The notes under the pieces: generated by a model
What the model saw: the letters and a program-made list of their open reading frames with translations, nothing else
Told to the model about the DNA's origin: nothing
Databases searched by the model: none
In this document: piece after piece, positions 1 through 12,655 of the stretch
How the letters are laid out: each line of letters begins with the position of its first letter
How positions within the stretch are numbered: position 1 is the first letter of the stretch
Translations under genes and position numbers: made by a program
Origin: Pelobates cultripes
Lineage: Eukaryota > Chordata > Amphibia > Anura > Pelobatidae
Direction of reading: 5' to 3'
Length of the DNA: 64,000 nucleotides
Assembly (NCBI GenBank): GCA_933207985.1
Contig: OW240912.1
Coordinates: forward strand, 234,438,114 to 234,502,113

Positions 1-71
1 TGCCAAAGCAAGGCAATCAGTTTATAGTGCAGTTCCACTAATCATATATGATAAGCGGTACTGCTCTTAAT

Positions 72-1130
72 GATTATTATTATTTATATAGCGCCATCAG
101 ATTCCATAGCGCTGTACAATGGGTGGACTAACAGACATGTAATTGTAACCAGTCAACTGGATGTACAGGAACAGAGAGGTGGAGGGCCCTGCTCCATGAG
201 CTTACATTCTAGAGGGAGTGGGGTATAGTGACACAAATGGTAAAAGTAGGGGTACGAAATAGGTTGTTAGAAAAGTATTCATTGAGGGCTTAGTAGGTAA
301 GTTTTGACAGTTGCAGGAGTCATGGAGGGTTGAGGATGAAAACCTGCTAACAGTTTAATTGATATGCTTTCTTGAAGAAGTGAGTTTTCAATGATTTTTT
401 GAATGAGTGGAGACTGGGTGAAAATCTTACGGAGAAGGGAAGGGAGTTCCACAGAAGAGGTACAGCCCTGGAAAAGTCTTGGAGGTGAGCGTTAGAGGTG
501 GGAGTACAGACAGAGGATATACGTAGGTCTTTGGCAGAGCATAGGTGCCTCGACTGGACCTACTTGTGTGTTAGGGAGGATAGGTAGGTTGGAGCAGCAT
601 TATGTAGGGACTTGTAAGCAAGCACCAGAATTTTAAATTGAGCCCTATATATAACTGGAAGCCAATGCAGGGACTGAAAGAGCAGGCAGGCGTGAGAGAT
701 GCGGGCGGACAGGAAAATGAAACTCGCTGCCGCGTTCATTATAGGTTGCAGCAGTGCAATTTGGGAACACGTAAGACCACTGAGAAGAATATTGCAGTAG
801 TCAAGGCGAGAGAGAACAAGAGCATGGACCAGCACCTTAGCCGCATCCTGGGTTAAATAGGGGCGGATGCGCACAATGTTTATGAGATGGAAGCGACAGG
901 ATTTGATGATTGATTGGATATGAGGGGTGATGGAGAGGTTGGAGTCAAAGAGAACACCCAGGCAGCGAGCCTGCGAGGTAGAGGTGATGGTAGCCCCGTT
1001 GACTTGGAGGGAGGGAGACACGGGAGTAGTAACACTTGAGGGAGGAAAGACCAGAAGTTCTGTTTTGGACAGGTTGAGTTTAAGGAAGTGAGCAGCCATC
1101 TAGTTGGAAATCGAAGAGGGGCAGTCAGAG
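72..1130 (-). pseudogene. L2-like LINE, 3' part (reverse transcriptase C-terminus and 3' tail)
   Basis: This is the 3' end of a non-LTR retrotransposon read on the minus strand. An open frame at 1099-560 (179 aa) carries the C-terminal part of a reverse transcriptase: LNLSKTELLVF near residue 9, CLGVLFDSNLS near 46, RLDYCNILLSGL at 98-109 and LHWLPVIYRAQFKIL at 144-158, a series typical of vertebrate L2/CR1-superfamily LINEs. The catalytic palm lies upstream and is missing, so the copy is 5'-truncated. On the minus strand the element ends with a 3' UTR and an AT-rich tail of ATAAT units (72-95), the short-repeat tail expected of L2. A second, 108-bp copy of the same tail lies at 45950-46057. 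I am sure of the LINE call and less sure of L2 versus a related clade. Confidence 0.8.
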
Positions 1131-1394
1131 ACACGAGTCAAGATGGGCGGAGAGAGATCATAAACTACTTATCCCATAAACTTGATACTGTGGAGAGTTT
1201 TATGTGATAAGACTTTTCTTTCTAGTTGTCTGTCTGCAGCTCCCAATAAACATTCTATCAAAGAAAGGATCTTGTAATTTTTTTATTTATTTTTTATAAT
1301 GCATTAAAACATTGTAATTTTTACCCCACAGTTTCCTGCACTTAAACATACTTCAACGTCTATTATCGAGTAAACGAGAGGCTGTGTGGTATAG

Positions 1395-1875
1395 TACAGC
1401 AATGATATAGTAGTGTAGAAAAAACAACGAGGGAACCGGCTGATAATCTCTACAAAAGTAAATAGAGAAAATATAGTGTAATACAGTTTACAGTATAGAC
1501 ATTGCGCAAATTGAAATGCACTCACTGGATTTTGGACAAATTGAAGCTTGTAAGGTGCCTTCCCCGATAGTAGGGGGGGCTAGGGAAATCCCCTGGATAT
1601 TTTCACTCCAACACAGGACTCCGGGTGAAGTTTGAAAAATATTAAAATAAGTATAAAAAAGAATAAAATAAGTGAAAATATCCAGGGGATTTCCCTAGCC
1701 CCCCCTACTATCGGGGAAGGCACCTTACAAGCTTCAATTTGTCCAAAATCCAGTGAGTGCATTTCAATTTGCGCAATGTCTATACTGTAAACTGTATTAC
1801 ACTATATTCTATTTACTTTTGTAGAGATTATCAGCCGGTTCCCTCGTTGTTTTTTCTACATTTTGCTGTCAAGTT
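1395..1875. repeat. Near-perfect 190-bp inverted repeat (palindrome) with 63-bp spacer
   Basis: The left arm, 1414-1607, is the reverse complement of the right arm, 1671-1860, apart from one 4-bp indel near 1465. The spacer is 1608-1670. Weaker similarity continues outward to about 1395 and 1870 across a 12-bp indel. The arms hold a run of seven G (or C) and no recognisable coding sequence. A 14-bp direct repeat, AATGATATAGTAGT, lies at 1401-1414 and again at 1986-1999. It could be a target-site duplication around a roughly 570-bp insertion (1415-1985). The arms are so alike that the duplication must be recent, or maintained by conversion. It could be a foldback element or a templated snap-back insertion. 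Confidence 0.9.
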
Positions 1876-1999
1876 GATCGCTAGCTGGGAAGCGATCTGA
1901 GGGAGGCTGTATTCATCTTCGTTTGATAAGTATCTTTTGCATATATATTAAGGTGTATAAGGTACAATATTGTTGGTTGTTTTTTAATGATATAGTAGT

Positions 2000-3744
2000 A
2001 AATGCCAAGTGAACAAAACATATTATTCCGTCTTCAATCTTTTTTTTCTTTTGAGGTTTTTCAGACACAAAATGCTGTTAGGTGTCCCAAACCACACTGC
2101 AAAAGGGCAAACTTAGAATGATAAACATATAGATCCACACTTTTAAAAACAAACCTCGTCACATCTAAAAGTGTTTGTTACAGATAAATTATCAGTCATC
2201 CAATGTCACATAATATCAGATATTTACCTACAAGATTTTACAACATTAATAATGTCATAATACTGATTTAGACTGAGAAAAAAAAATGAAAGAAGTAAAA
2301 TACACCCTGTGAAATTAAGAGAATATCTTGTGGCTTTCCTATCACATGTTGTAAACCGACATCTGTAGCAGTGGTTACATATCCAGCTGTCATCTGATTC
2401 AACTGCCAGCAGAGTTCAGTGAGTGAACGTAACGGAACAGAATAGAATATTCTCAATGAACCAGACGTAGCTCCTCTATCAAAAATGCTTTACTTGAATT
2501 TCAGTGAATGTGCCTATGATCTCAGCTTACCATGCAGTTGGACACTTTATATTGCGATTTGTAATTCCCTGGGCACACTACCACATTTTCCAGTTACAGA
2601 ATCACTACCCCTAAAAATGCTATATAAGCTATCGAATATAAACACAAAGCTACCACAATACTATTCAATGGAAACTAGCTCGTCATCCCATTTATGTAAA
2701 ATAAAAACAAGTAAACACTAAATGGGGTGGCTTTCAATTTGCTACCATAGAGAATTGCCACACTCATGTGCTAACCAGCCATTAAATCATTGAGCAGCAT
2801 GGTGTGACTACAACTGAGGAGGTAGTCAATTCATTAAAAAGAATTATTTAATCTCCGCAGCCAAAACATGCATTTAAACACCCAAAGGTTATTGAAAAGG
2901 GATTTTTTTTTTTTTACGTTATCATCCACACTCTAATTTGCATTACAAAAGATGCCTATTTCTAAAAACACACATCCCATAGTCTCACCTGGGATTTTAA
3001 TTACATTAAATTGAGTTTAAAGATATACAGACAGCCCACAGAATTCAAAGGCACTGCACAGAAAATTAAAATAAGATTTAGTCATTTAAAAATTAAGGCT
3101 AACTAGCATACACTGGCAGCAGAGTCTCACAGCTGTGCCAAACTAGACCTAGCAACATAGCACAAAGCCAGTTTAATACTTAGTCTCCAGGGATAAAGGC
3201 TTAATGGTTGCAAGGATGTGAAATGTCACTGTCCATAAGAGCACCGAATGAATAGCCAAACTCAGATTTTTACATCATGTAAATTTAAATCAAATATAGT
3301 TTGCTTGGCTTACATTAAATAAATCCTGAAAACAGTCTTCATAAGCTATACATTATGTAGTTTATAGACTAAACTAAGAATTTATAAGAAATGATAAGAG
3401 AACTTCAAATTAAATCCACAAATAGAGAAGATGAAAAATAGCTTTCTAGACTTGTAGAATTTTTCCAGCTCTGCTATTTAGTCTAAAATGTGCAATTTGT
3501 CTGTCAGTATAGCATAGTTCCTTTGTTTAGTGAATACGCCCCCAGACATGCTTGCCTATAATACCCCCTACAAAATCCTGATATTTCTCACTAATCAGAG
3601 TAATGGATTAATTTATTCTAAACCTAATTCTTATTCACACTATGCTGGTTCTACTGTGTACTTATTAATTTTGACCATGCAAGTGGTGAGAAGCTTGGGT
3701 AATCCTGCATATACAAAAATACTCCACATTTGTTATCTCTATCA
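2000..3744. other. AT-rich noncoding stretch
   Basis: I see no supported gene here. Open frames are under 80 codons and lack any family motif. There is a poly-T run near 2906-2916. Otherwise the sequence looks unique. Confidence 0.6.
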
Positions 3745-3935
3745 CTATGCTAATGGAAAAGCATTGTGATTGGCTGAGATCACCATTTCTTATTATGCCA
3801 GCCAAGTAGGAAGATCAGGGGCAGAGCCAGCAGCAGCAGACTGGAATAAAGGTAAGATTTTAATATATATATATATAGGGGGAAAAGTGGGGCTTCATAC
3901 ATGTTTGTGTTCCTGAGCCTATGGTATTCCTTTAA
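3745..3935 (+). mobile_element. T2-type TTAA MITE, 3' fragment
   Basis: This segment matches the right-hand part of the complete element at 10185-10774: the block reading GGAAAAGCATTGTGATTGG, then a (TA)n run, then a terminus GGTATTCCT followed by TTAA (3932-3935). The left half is missing. Confidence 0.7.
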
Positions 3936-3973
3936 ACTCATTCCTAAACATAATCGGAATTTCAACCCTAATC

Positions 3974-4010
3974 TTAAAGGGACACTACAGTCACCAAAAC
4001 AACTTTGTCA
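3974..4010 (+). mobile_element. T2-type MITE left terminus
   Basis: TTAA followed by AGGGACACTACAGTCACC matches the left end of the 10185 and 39337 copies. Similarity fades after about 35 bp and no right end is clear. It lies only 38 bp from the end of the previous fragment. Confidence 0.55.
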
Positions 4011-4485
4011 CTTGCTGACTTTTAGTCAAACACACTTCAAATACCAGGGGCACTGTTGTAGTTGGGGAATTAAAGCCAGGGTGTATAATAAAGGGGAATT
4101 TGCTTTCGGGTTTTTGTACAATGTAAAGCAGCCATGTATATCTGCACTGTGTTTACCACATTACATGATATCTAACCTTTTCTACATTCTGTAACATCGG
4201 CTTTAGCTGATTTCCTTGTGCTAGATGTCTTATCATAAAAACTAAGTAAAATACAAGTTAAAAAATATGTTTTTAAATATTTTTAAATTTTTAAGCAGAT
4301 GATGTACTACTATCCATTGTCAAATCCAGTCTATCATTCTCTGCTCTTTTTCAGCTGTTAGATCATTTTAGAGCCATATTAGAACCATTTTAGTTGACAC
4401 CCTAAAAAAAATGAATTAAAGGGATGTCAGACTAAACACATATCCTGTATAGGAAGGATACACTGTATTAAAATGAATATTCTAC
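4011..4485. other. Noncoding stretch
   Basis: No gene is supported. A second TTAAAGGGAT-type motif at about 4415 may be a decayed MITE end. Confidence 0.5.
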
Positions 4486-5680
4486 CAGACTTCTATTTCT
4501 ATTTCAAGCATTACCTATCAGGGTCACCAAAGGGGATTTAGACCACTTACAAAGAGCAAGTTCATATGGATGAAGAAACGACATAGACTAGCTAGAAACC
4601 TTCTCTACAGACCTAGAAATTGGGGTGGTTTGGGTCATCTAAATCTTCTCATATACTATTTTGCCTCACAACTATCCCAAATTATAATGTAGCATACCCC
4701 TGCTGGAGACAAACTATTGGTGGATCAGAGTGGGTGGAGACAGGCCTTATGGGATCTAGCTTTGTTTTATATATGGCTGGAAAAGCCCTCAAGGACACCT
4801 TTACATATATCTTGCTCTTCTATCCTGAATTCCTTATATATCTAGGATAGGTTGAGATCCAAATTCGAACTAGCACATTCTCCATCTCCAATGACTCCAA
4901 CCCTCCACAACAAACTTTTTACCCCAGGCATGAGACCACATGACATTAGAAATCTTGAAGAGGCAGGTATCCTAAGATATATCCATCTATAGCCAGAAAG
5001 TAAAAATTATAGAATTTGAAGACTAGAGACAGATCAGACACCTAACGACCAAAGTAGCAATATCACTTCCCACATTCTTTGAACTATTATGTAATGAGGA
5101 AAAATACAAAAAGGGTCACATCTCCCTCAAATATACACATCTAAGCAAAGAACCCCCAATATTGTGACCACTAAGATATATCAATGAATGGAAAACAGAT
5201 TTGGGTGAGACCCTAGAAGGAGGAGAGTGGGAAGAAATTTGGGAAGCAGCCACAACAAATCTTGATCTGTGTATTATCTCAAGAACAGATGTTTAAAATT
5301 CTATTCAGATGGCACACAACCCCAGTTTGGTTACATAGAATAGGTAAAAGTCTAATAGACCTCTGCTGGCGACTTTGTGGTCACAGAGGTACATACCTAC
5401 ACATATGGTGGAACTGCCAAAAAATGATATGGCCTCTGGAAGAGCATAAATAATCTAGTGACTGATTGATCTCTCTCCATGGACCTTCCTCTTGTCTCGC
5501 CCGATTGAGGGAATTCCCAAACATATTCAAATTTTTAAAATTTTAATCACACTAGCAGCCTATAGGGTCCCTGGAGCCGGATGTCTCAAAACAGACACAC
5601 TGACATTGCAAGTTGTTATTACAAAAATCAGAGACAGTGTGGTGGAAGATCTGACTTTAAAGATCAGCCATTAACACACA
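4486..5680 (+). pseudogene. L1/Tx1-superfamily LINE ORF2, C-terminal relic
   Basis: This is a decayed ORF2 C-terminus of an L1-type non-LTR retrotransposon, in several frames with stops. It shows SKFIWMKKRHRLAR followed by NWGGLGHLNL (about 4558-4650), the FIW-K-R / GGL-P-L pattern that follows the L1 RT domain. Further on comes FRWHTTPVWLHRIG then GTYLHIWWNC (about 5300-5415), the conserved C-terminal block of L1 ORF2. ILITLAAYRVPGAG (about 5536-5580) agrees with the end of that protein. The palm motifs are absent, so the copy is 5'-truncated. Clade (L1 or Tx1) is not resolved. Confidence 0.75.
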
Positions 5681-5699
5681 GCACTGTCTAAAGTATGGT

Positions 5700-8600
5700 T
5701 TCCCTGTAAAGAATTGACCTCCAATCATTTTTATAATAGCTGTAATTAACTCTCTGGGTATATTGTGCGTGGCGGTAACTTTTTCCTCCCCTCCTTCCTC
5801 TCCTTTTCCTTCTTCTATTATTTTTTTTTCTTACTCCTACCTCTGTTTATCAAAAAATATATACAACATATTTTGATACAGGTACATATTGGCTCAATAG
5901 TAAACACAGTAAGAAAAAAAAGTTTTGTATTTAAAGTATTTAAAAACTCAACTGCAGAACATATCATATATATTTTATAGTTAGCATAATATTTAATTAC
6001 TCTCTTCTTTATGATACATAGTTAATTTAACATGTTAGGTGCCTATTCTGTCTAATTTGTACACTGTATTTCTACGTCTACCTCTCTTAAATTAACATTT
6101 TTTAAAATATTTATACTTTTCAAAATATTAACTCATTTTAAAAGTTTATCCCAAAAAATTTAATCATATGAAAAGCCTATCAAAAAATATTAAAATCGAG
6201 GCCAAAGCGAGGCCAGAGTAAGAATCCAGGATAAGGCACAGGGAATGTCAATCACAATAGTCAATCTATAAGTGAGGTAGGTTACAAAGACAGCATACAA
6301 ATAATATGGAATTATTTTAGTCTAAACACACTAGGTAAAGTCCTAGATGCAGTGGCTCAGTGGGCTAGTTGTAGGCAAAAGCACAGTAAACCTGGTGTGA
6401 TATCCAGATTCTTCATTTGGCAGTAACTCTCTGTGGACACTCATGATCAATATTTTTAAAACTGCATATCGTTAGTTAACATAGTCTTGACGAGAACATG
6501 ATGTTTCACATAACTTACACAGTGACCCATATATTAATTACAGCAACAGCTGCTGTACTTCCAAGCAGGGGTCAGGCCAGTATTACAACTGAAATGCCTT
6601 CTTCATTTGCCGACTTCCAGCCAAAACACAAAAGCACTGGTTGATGTTTTTTTTATAAAGATAAAAATCTAACGTTTCTAGGTTACTTCCCCTCAGAGTA
6701 CAGCTCTTTACAAAAGGACCACATTGACAGGTGTGAGAGTGAATAGTAACGTGTCACCTTGGCACATGGGACAAAATAAACAAACATTTCAAATTGTGAA
6801 TTGTGGCGTGGTGTGTCATCACTAATCTCATTTTATGTGTGTTTGTCTGGAACATTGGTGTGTACACCTGATTCCCCTTTGTCAACCAGCAGAATGAAAA
6901 ATAAATATTCATGAAAGGCGTCAAGCTTATTATATTTTTGGATTTTATCACAGGATCAGTTGCACTGTGAAAAGATAATGATTAATTTTCAGGATCCAAA
7001 AAGTCTAACTTGTGTTGTGCAACATTGTATTGTGTAATAATCAGAATACTAACAGAGTTGTAACATACAGATTTTGAGTTACAGAAATATAAACTGAATC
7101 TGCACGGAGATTAATGAAAAGCGTTATATCAAAAGTAGATATTGTAATGTGAAACAAGTTTTATTATGTCTTTTCATATTACACAAGAAATAGGTGCTGA
7201 GTAACAGGATGGCATAGTAGACTTTATTAAGCTCAGATACCGGCGCATAATTAAAAAAACAGTGATGCCGTCACAAGATGGCCACTGCACATAGAGTCTG
7301 CATACAGTTCAAGTGACCCTTCCCGAATGGTATTATTTCTTACTTTTAGATACATGCCATTTGATCACATGCTGGGAAGACAACAGTCTCTGCTGTGACC
7401 CTTGTAGTAGACCCATGATATAGTCAAAACAGTCACTGACTGTACTCTACTATTTTATTCCATGTAACTAATCAAGAGTCCATAATTTGATGCATTCAAC
7501 AGATATAGAGTTGAAATCAAAGATGCCAAAGAACAATAAATGGGAAAGCAACCCTGAAGGGGGCTCCCAGAAGCTGGTATAAATGAAAAAATGAACACAA
7601 TTACATCATCAAAAGATACCTTATAAACTGACTTGGAGGTCAAACATAATAAAAAAAATTATGTATTTATACAAGGAATAGGCACATAAACTACTTGGGG
7701 GTTATGTAAAGATAAGTCTCCTCAGAAAAACAACTGTATTAAATTTCTATCAAAAAAGGATACTATAATAACAATAACCCTCATAATAGTGCTATAAAAT
7801 GCTATTTCACCTTAACTGGACCACAGGGGTAAAAGCTAACGGCTGATCATTGCTATAAAGGTATAATATAAGTGCAATAAGAGCCTTCCGTAAAAGCACA
7901 ATTAATAAATGTGTTCGAATAATTCCTTGAAAATATCTGAGGTGGATGGACAGAAAAAGTAATAAATAAGGAAACCTTTTATGAATTGGATAGCCTAAGT
8001 AGAGAGAGCATAACTAGGGAAACTTCTGTAGACAGTTCCTCCTAGAAGGGTATGGGCAGAAAGTATGTAACGTTTTAACCATCGATACAATATTGCATTG
8101 GGGAAACTGCTACAAGCACTGCTATGCTAATTCCCTACAGTCTCCTATTAACACCTTCATGGGTGTTCTGAGCTAAAGCGATCTCTAAGGTCTGTAACTA
8201 AATGTCCCTATATCGATCACACCTCTTGGTTGTACTCCAAGTTAGAAGTTACATCGCCAAACTAACAAACAAGAGTGCAGGTAAAGAACGTAGGGGGAAG
8301 AGAAATTCCCTACTAGTGCATAGTGATGTGCTCAGTGTAGTGCAAGTGCTGAGCTAAAACCCTATATATAGAGTGTTGTTGTTGCTTTTAATCACAGGTG
8401 TTACAGTGAGATACCGTTAGCCTATGTAAGTAAGCCTCTTGTTCTGCACATCTAGTTGGTTGAGAAAATGTTGACAGGTGTTAGCTAGGAGATTTGAATA
8501 ATAGGCAAATGGGGCAACGGGTGATCCTTTTTTTCTGGTGCTTTTCATTCCTTTATGCTTTTTATGCTGTTCTATTAATTTTATATATATTGCATTATGA

Positions 8601-9150
8601 ATTATGAATGAATGATCCCATTTTTGCAATACTCATTACTAAGCACCGTTAGTTCAACACTGATAAAAGGGTTTACTGGTCAATTGGTTACATTTAGTCT
8701 TGCATCTATGTAACCACTAGACTACTATTCACTCAGTGCTCTTCAAGAACATTTTCTTTTCTTTTTGATTATAGTCTATTTTGTTTTATGTTGCATGCCC
8801 TTTATAGATTTGTCTGATTATTTCTTCTTTTTAAAAAAAAAAAAGTGCCTTAATCAATTTTATACACTTTCATTATGACCATTTGCTTGACACTTGTTTA
8901 AGTATTGCATACCTTGTATTTTGTGCACTCACCTGAACAAAAATGAGAATGACAAAAAAACATATTAATAAATTGTAATTAACACAACAGCAATTTATGC
9001 CCTACATGCATATTTTCTAATCAATAAGTGATGCATTAATTGATGGTATAATGACTGATTTGCATGTATCAACACGCAGGAATATTATTCAAACACAGAG
9101 CCTTAGCACAGTTTAGCTATTGTGTGCGTGACTGGATTAAAAAAAATATT
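5700..9150. other. AT-rich noncoding stretch
   Basis: I find no coding gene. It holds T-rich and A-rich runs and a possible tRNA-derived SINE relic at 6345-6440. From 8940 to 9150 the sequence contains homeodomain-type TAATT sites and an octamer-like ATTTGCAT near 9058-9065, leading into the paired X-box motifs at 9189-9222. Confidence 0.5.
6345..6440 (+). repeat. Possible tRNA-derived SINE relic
   Basis: TGGCTCAGTGGG near 6353 fits the pol III A-box pattern TGGCNNAGTGG. GGTGTGATATCC about 40 bp downstream is a degenerate B-box. No clear tail is visible. This is a weak call. Confidence 0.3.
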
Positions 9151-9188
9151 TTTTTTAAAATATCGCAATCCTAATTCCTGGGCCTCTA

Positions 9189-9222
9189 GTGCCTATGGCA
9201 ACCGTCTGGTCTCCATGGAAAC
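9189..9222 (+). promoter_or_regulatory. Tandem RFX X-box-like motifs
   Basis: GTCTCCATGGAAAC (9209-9222) fits the RFX consensus RYYNYY-N2-RRNRAC at every position. GTGCCTATGGCAAC (9189-9202) fits with one mismatch. They are spaced exactly 20 bp apart, about two helical turns. No gene is visible nearby, so this would be a distal element if real. Confidence 0.35.
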
Positions 9223-10184
9223 TAATCTCGTGGTATTTGAACAATGTTGAAAGGGGACATTTAATCTTCCAGACACTGAAACTCTTTCTTGGGATCTGCT
9301 TTCTGAACAGCAGAAAACGGGAAAAAAATACATATATCAAACAACAAAACAAGAAACATGCAGTGAAGGTTGAAGATTAATTTAAGGGAATCATTGCATA
9401 TTGTGTGTAAAATGGAAATGTATTTTTATGTATCTATAAAAGGAGTTAGACATTTTTCCTAACCTCAAAAAATTGCAGTACAGAAAACCTTTTCTTAAAT
9501 GCCTAATTAAACTATTTTTGTAACAGAAGAAAAATATTAATTATTTTAGTTGTTTACTATGAAAAACATTAGATAATGAAAAAGCAAATGAGATGACTTT
9601 TATGACCCAGTTTGCTATTTTTGCATTATATATGCATTTATTATTTCCAGGTATATAAATAGATAACACACTGGTCCTCTAAAATGCCAACACTCCTGTT
9701 TCTCAACTCGTGGCATGCGTACCCCACGGGACCATGGGCAAGGAGTAGCAGAGGTGGAATCCTTCCTCTTTAACAGCAGTCAAATTATCTCACTCTGTGA
9801 CCCTGCATCTGATTACTGTACATAGGGAGAATGTGGTCTGCTCCTTTTGTGTCAGCTCCATCCCAGGCCCAGCACTCCTGCTGGGATACCATGGTAATGC
9901 TAAGTCATTCCCTTTGCGAAGGACCAGATGGGAGCAATTACAACAATCTGCACCACACAATCTTCCATGACTGACATCACACCATCTCGCCAAAAGGAGA
10001 GGTAGGTCAGGAAGGGTGATATGGGTGGCACAGAGGAGGTGGAAGGCATGCCTCCATTGGCTGTCTGCCACCGCATGCTCTATGTGATAATGCCAGCTGT
10101 CAAATATGCACCAAATTCACATTATCCACCAGTAAATCTTGCGTTACGGGCTGGCTAATGATTCCTCAAGGACCCAGTTGGATG
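9223..10184. other. Noncoding stretch
   Basis: No gene is supported. The start of the 9700-10080 block (TTTCTCAACTCGTGGCATG) resembles a hAT-type MITE terminus but I cannot find its partner. Confidence 0.4.
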
Positions 10185-10774
10185 TTAAAGGGACACTAAA
10201 GTCACCAGAACAATTACAGCTTATTGTATTTGTTCTGGTGAGTAATCAGTCCCTCAGGCTTTTTACAGGAAACAGTCTTTTCAGAGAAAAGGCAGTGTTT
10301 ACATTACAGGCTAGGGACACCTCCAGTGGCCACTCCTCAGATGGCTACTAGAGGTGCTTCATGGGGCAGTGCTGCACATTTAGTGTCTCCACCCTCTGCA
10401 CGGAGACACTGAACTTTCCTTATAGAGATACATTGATTCAATGCACCTCTATGAGGAGATGCTGATTGGCCAGGGCTGTGTTTGGCTTGTGCTGGCTCTG
10501 TCCTGATCTGTCTCCTTGACAATCTCAGCCAATCCAATGCTTTCCTATGGAAAAGCATTGTGATTGGCTGAGATCACCACTTCTGATGATGTCAGTCAAG
10601 GAGGCAGATCAGGGGCAGAACCAGCAGTAGCAGACTGGAAAGATTTTACTATACTATACTTTACTATAAATTTTAAAGATATGATTTTACTATATTTAGG
10701 GGGCAAGATGGTGTTTTTAACACTAGAGGGTCAGGAATACATGTTGTGTTCCTGATCCTAAAGTATTCCTTTAA
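10185..10774 (+). mobile_element. T2-type TTAA MITE, full length (590 bp)
   Basis: A non-autonomous DNA element bounded by TTAA at 10185-10188 and 10771-10774. The imperfect terminal inverted repeat is AGGGACACTAAAG at the left against AGGAATACTTTAG (reverse complement) at the right. Internally it has a hairpin around 10535-10580 (AATGCTTTCC / GGAAAAGCATT). It has no coding capacity. The TTAAAGGRR end and TTAA duplication match the T2 MITE family described from Xenopus, assigned to the Kolobok superfamily. Confidence 0.85.
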
Positions 10775-12054
10775 GCAATACTGCTGGAAGCAGAGGGGTT
10801 ACACTCTGTATGTGCACCACTGATGAGGTCATGGTGCTTGTAATAAATATTTAAGCACTGCAAATCACTAGGATTTTTTGTATCCAGTAATCAGGAGATG
10901 GGTAATAACTTTCACCCAATCCTGGTCTTCACATGGGTTGCCTGTGGAATTTTATTGGATATGAAGCTCTCTTAGCAAAGCTGAGCATGATTTACTCAGA
11001 CCTGGTGGTTGTGGTTTCATTAATGGGGGAAAAAAATAATGAAATGACACAGATTAATATGATTCACAGGTATCTTTTATTAACTTTCACAATAGTTTAA
11101 TTAATGCATTATATAAAACCACAGGAAAGTCACAGTACAGTTTTCAGCAGAAAGATGTGAGAAAGCTGTAAATATCCCATAATCCTGCGTGATGAAGAGA
11201 TTTATGGAAAACAAACAGCTGTATCAGAATTTCCTACTGGAATTGTAAAAGAAAGCAGTCATGTTTTGCTGTATTGAACTGGGGACTTTCACAAATGATA
11301 CTAGAAAAAGCTGGGCCGAACACTGCAGGCTAGGTATAAAAGAAACCTATAGGGTGCTAACAAAGAAATAGGGATCCACTTCAAAAGCCTGATAACCTTG
11401 AGATAATTAGGGAAACATTATGGATCATGCTGTTTATTTTACTTTCATATAAGACTGATGATGTGCAAAACTATGTAATTAAATCTGGACATGAGAGTTT
11501 CAGGAAGTTTTCGTTCCTTGTTGAAGATGCTTGTATTTCTTCCCTTCCTTCTTTTAAAAATGATATATAATGGCATCATGCAAAATAAAATTATCCATTT
11601 TAATTGCCGGAGAGTTCCTTTAATTCTTAGCATTGGTCTATGTAATTACTTTTTCTGTGCTGCAGAAGCTGTGAAATACTGTTCTTGACATTTTTATAAA
11701 CAACATCACAGCATTTATCTCTCTTCCTTCTGTATTTGCTGCTCAGGAACACGCTCTTGTGTCACCGAACAAGTTTTATTGAATCCCAGAGCACAAGTAT
11801 ATTCATGTGAATACAGCTACAATTATTTTGTCATAATAAACAGAGACTAAAAAAATAGATAATCCATTTAAGCTCTCTAGGAGCTATTTATTAAAACAAG
11901 TTCTAATTTAAACATGTACAGGGCAATTCACTAAAGACCGATAAAATGGTTATTAATTTGTCGCTTACCTATTTATGTCACATTCCATTGCGTATATAAT
12001 AAATTAACAGATAACAGGCATTTTCAGAACAAAAAGCACTTTTGCTATCAAATA
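10775..12054. other. Noncoding stretch
   Basis: No gene supported. A GGGCAATTCACTAAAG-like motif near 11921 resembles the terminus of the small MITE at 27309-27447, but only one end is visible. Confidence 0.45.
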
Positions 12055-12609
12055 TTACCCCTTAGTGATCAGGCCATTTTTCAATTTTCTTACCATTAAG
12101 GACCAGGGCTGTTTTTACATTTCTGCGGTGTTTGTGTTTAGCTCAAATTTTCCTCTTACTCATTTACTGTACCCACACATATTATATACCGTCTTCTCGT
12201 CATTAAATGGCCTTTCTAAAGATATCATTTACTATAAAAGAAAATTATAAAATATGATGAAAAAAAATGAAAAAAACACCACACTTTTTCTAACTTTGAC
12301 CCCTAAAATCTGTTTTGCATCTCCAACCGCCCCAAAAAACAAAACGTACTAAATAGTTGCTAACCTTTGTCCCGGGTTTAGAAATACTTAATGTTAACAT
12401 GTTATTAGCTTTTTTTTGCAAGTTATAGGGCAATAAGTACAAGCAGCTATTTCCAAAGCATTTTTTGTTCAAATTAAACAAAAGTTACATTTTGACACTG
12501 ATATCTGTCAGGAATCCCTGAATAACCCTTCACATGTATAGATTTTTTAAAAGAAGAAAACCTAAGGTATTAAGCTTGTGACTCTTTTCATGCAACCATT
12601 TTACCACCA

Positions 12610-12655
12610 AATTAAAAAAAAAAATAAAAAAATAATAATAATAATAATAATAATT
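12610..12655. repeat. (TAA)n microsatellite
   Basis: An A-rich run followed by about nine TAA units. Confidence 0.9.

Noticed and set aside
9790..10071. A 93-codon minus-strand frame with several Cys and His
   Set aside because: Cys and His are not spaced as a known zinc motif, and the region begins like a hAT-type MITE end.
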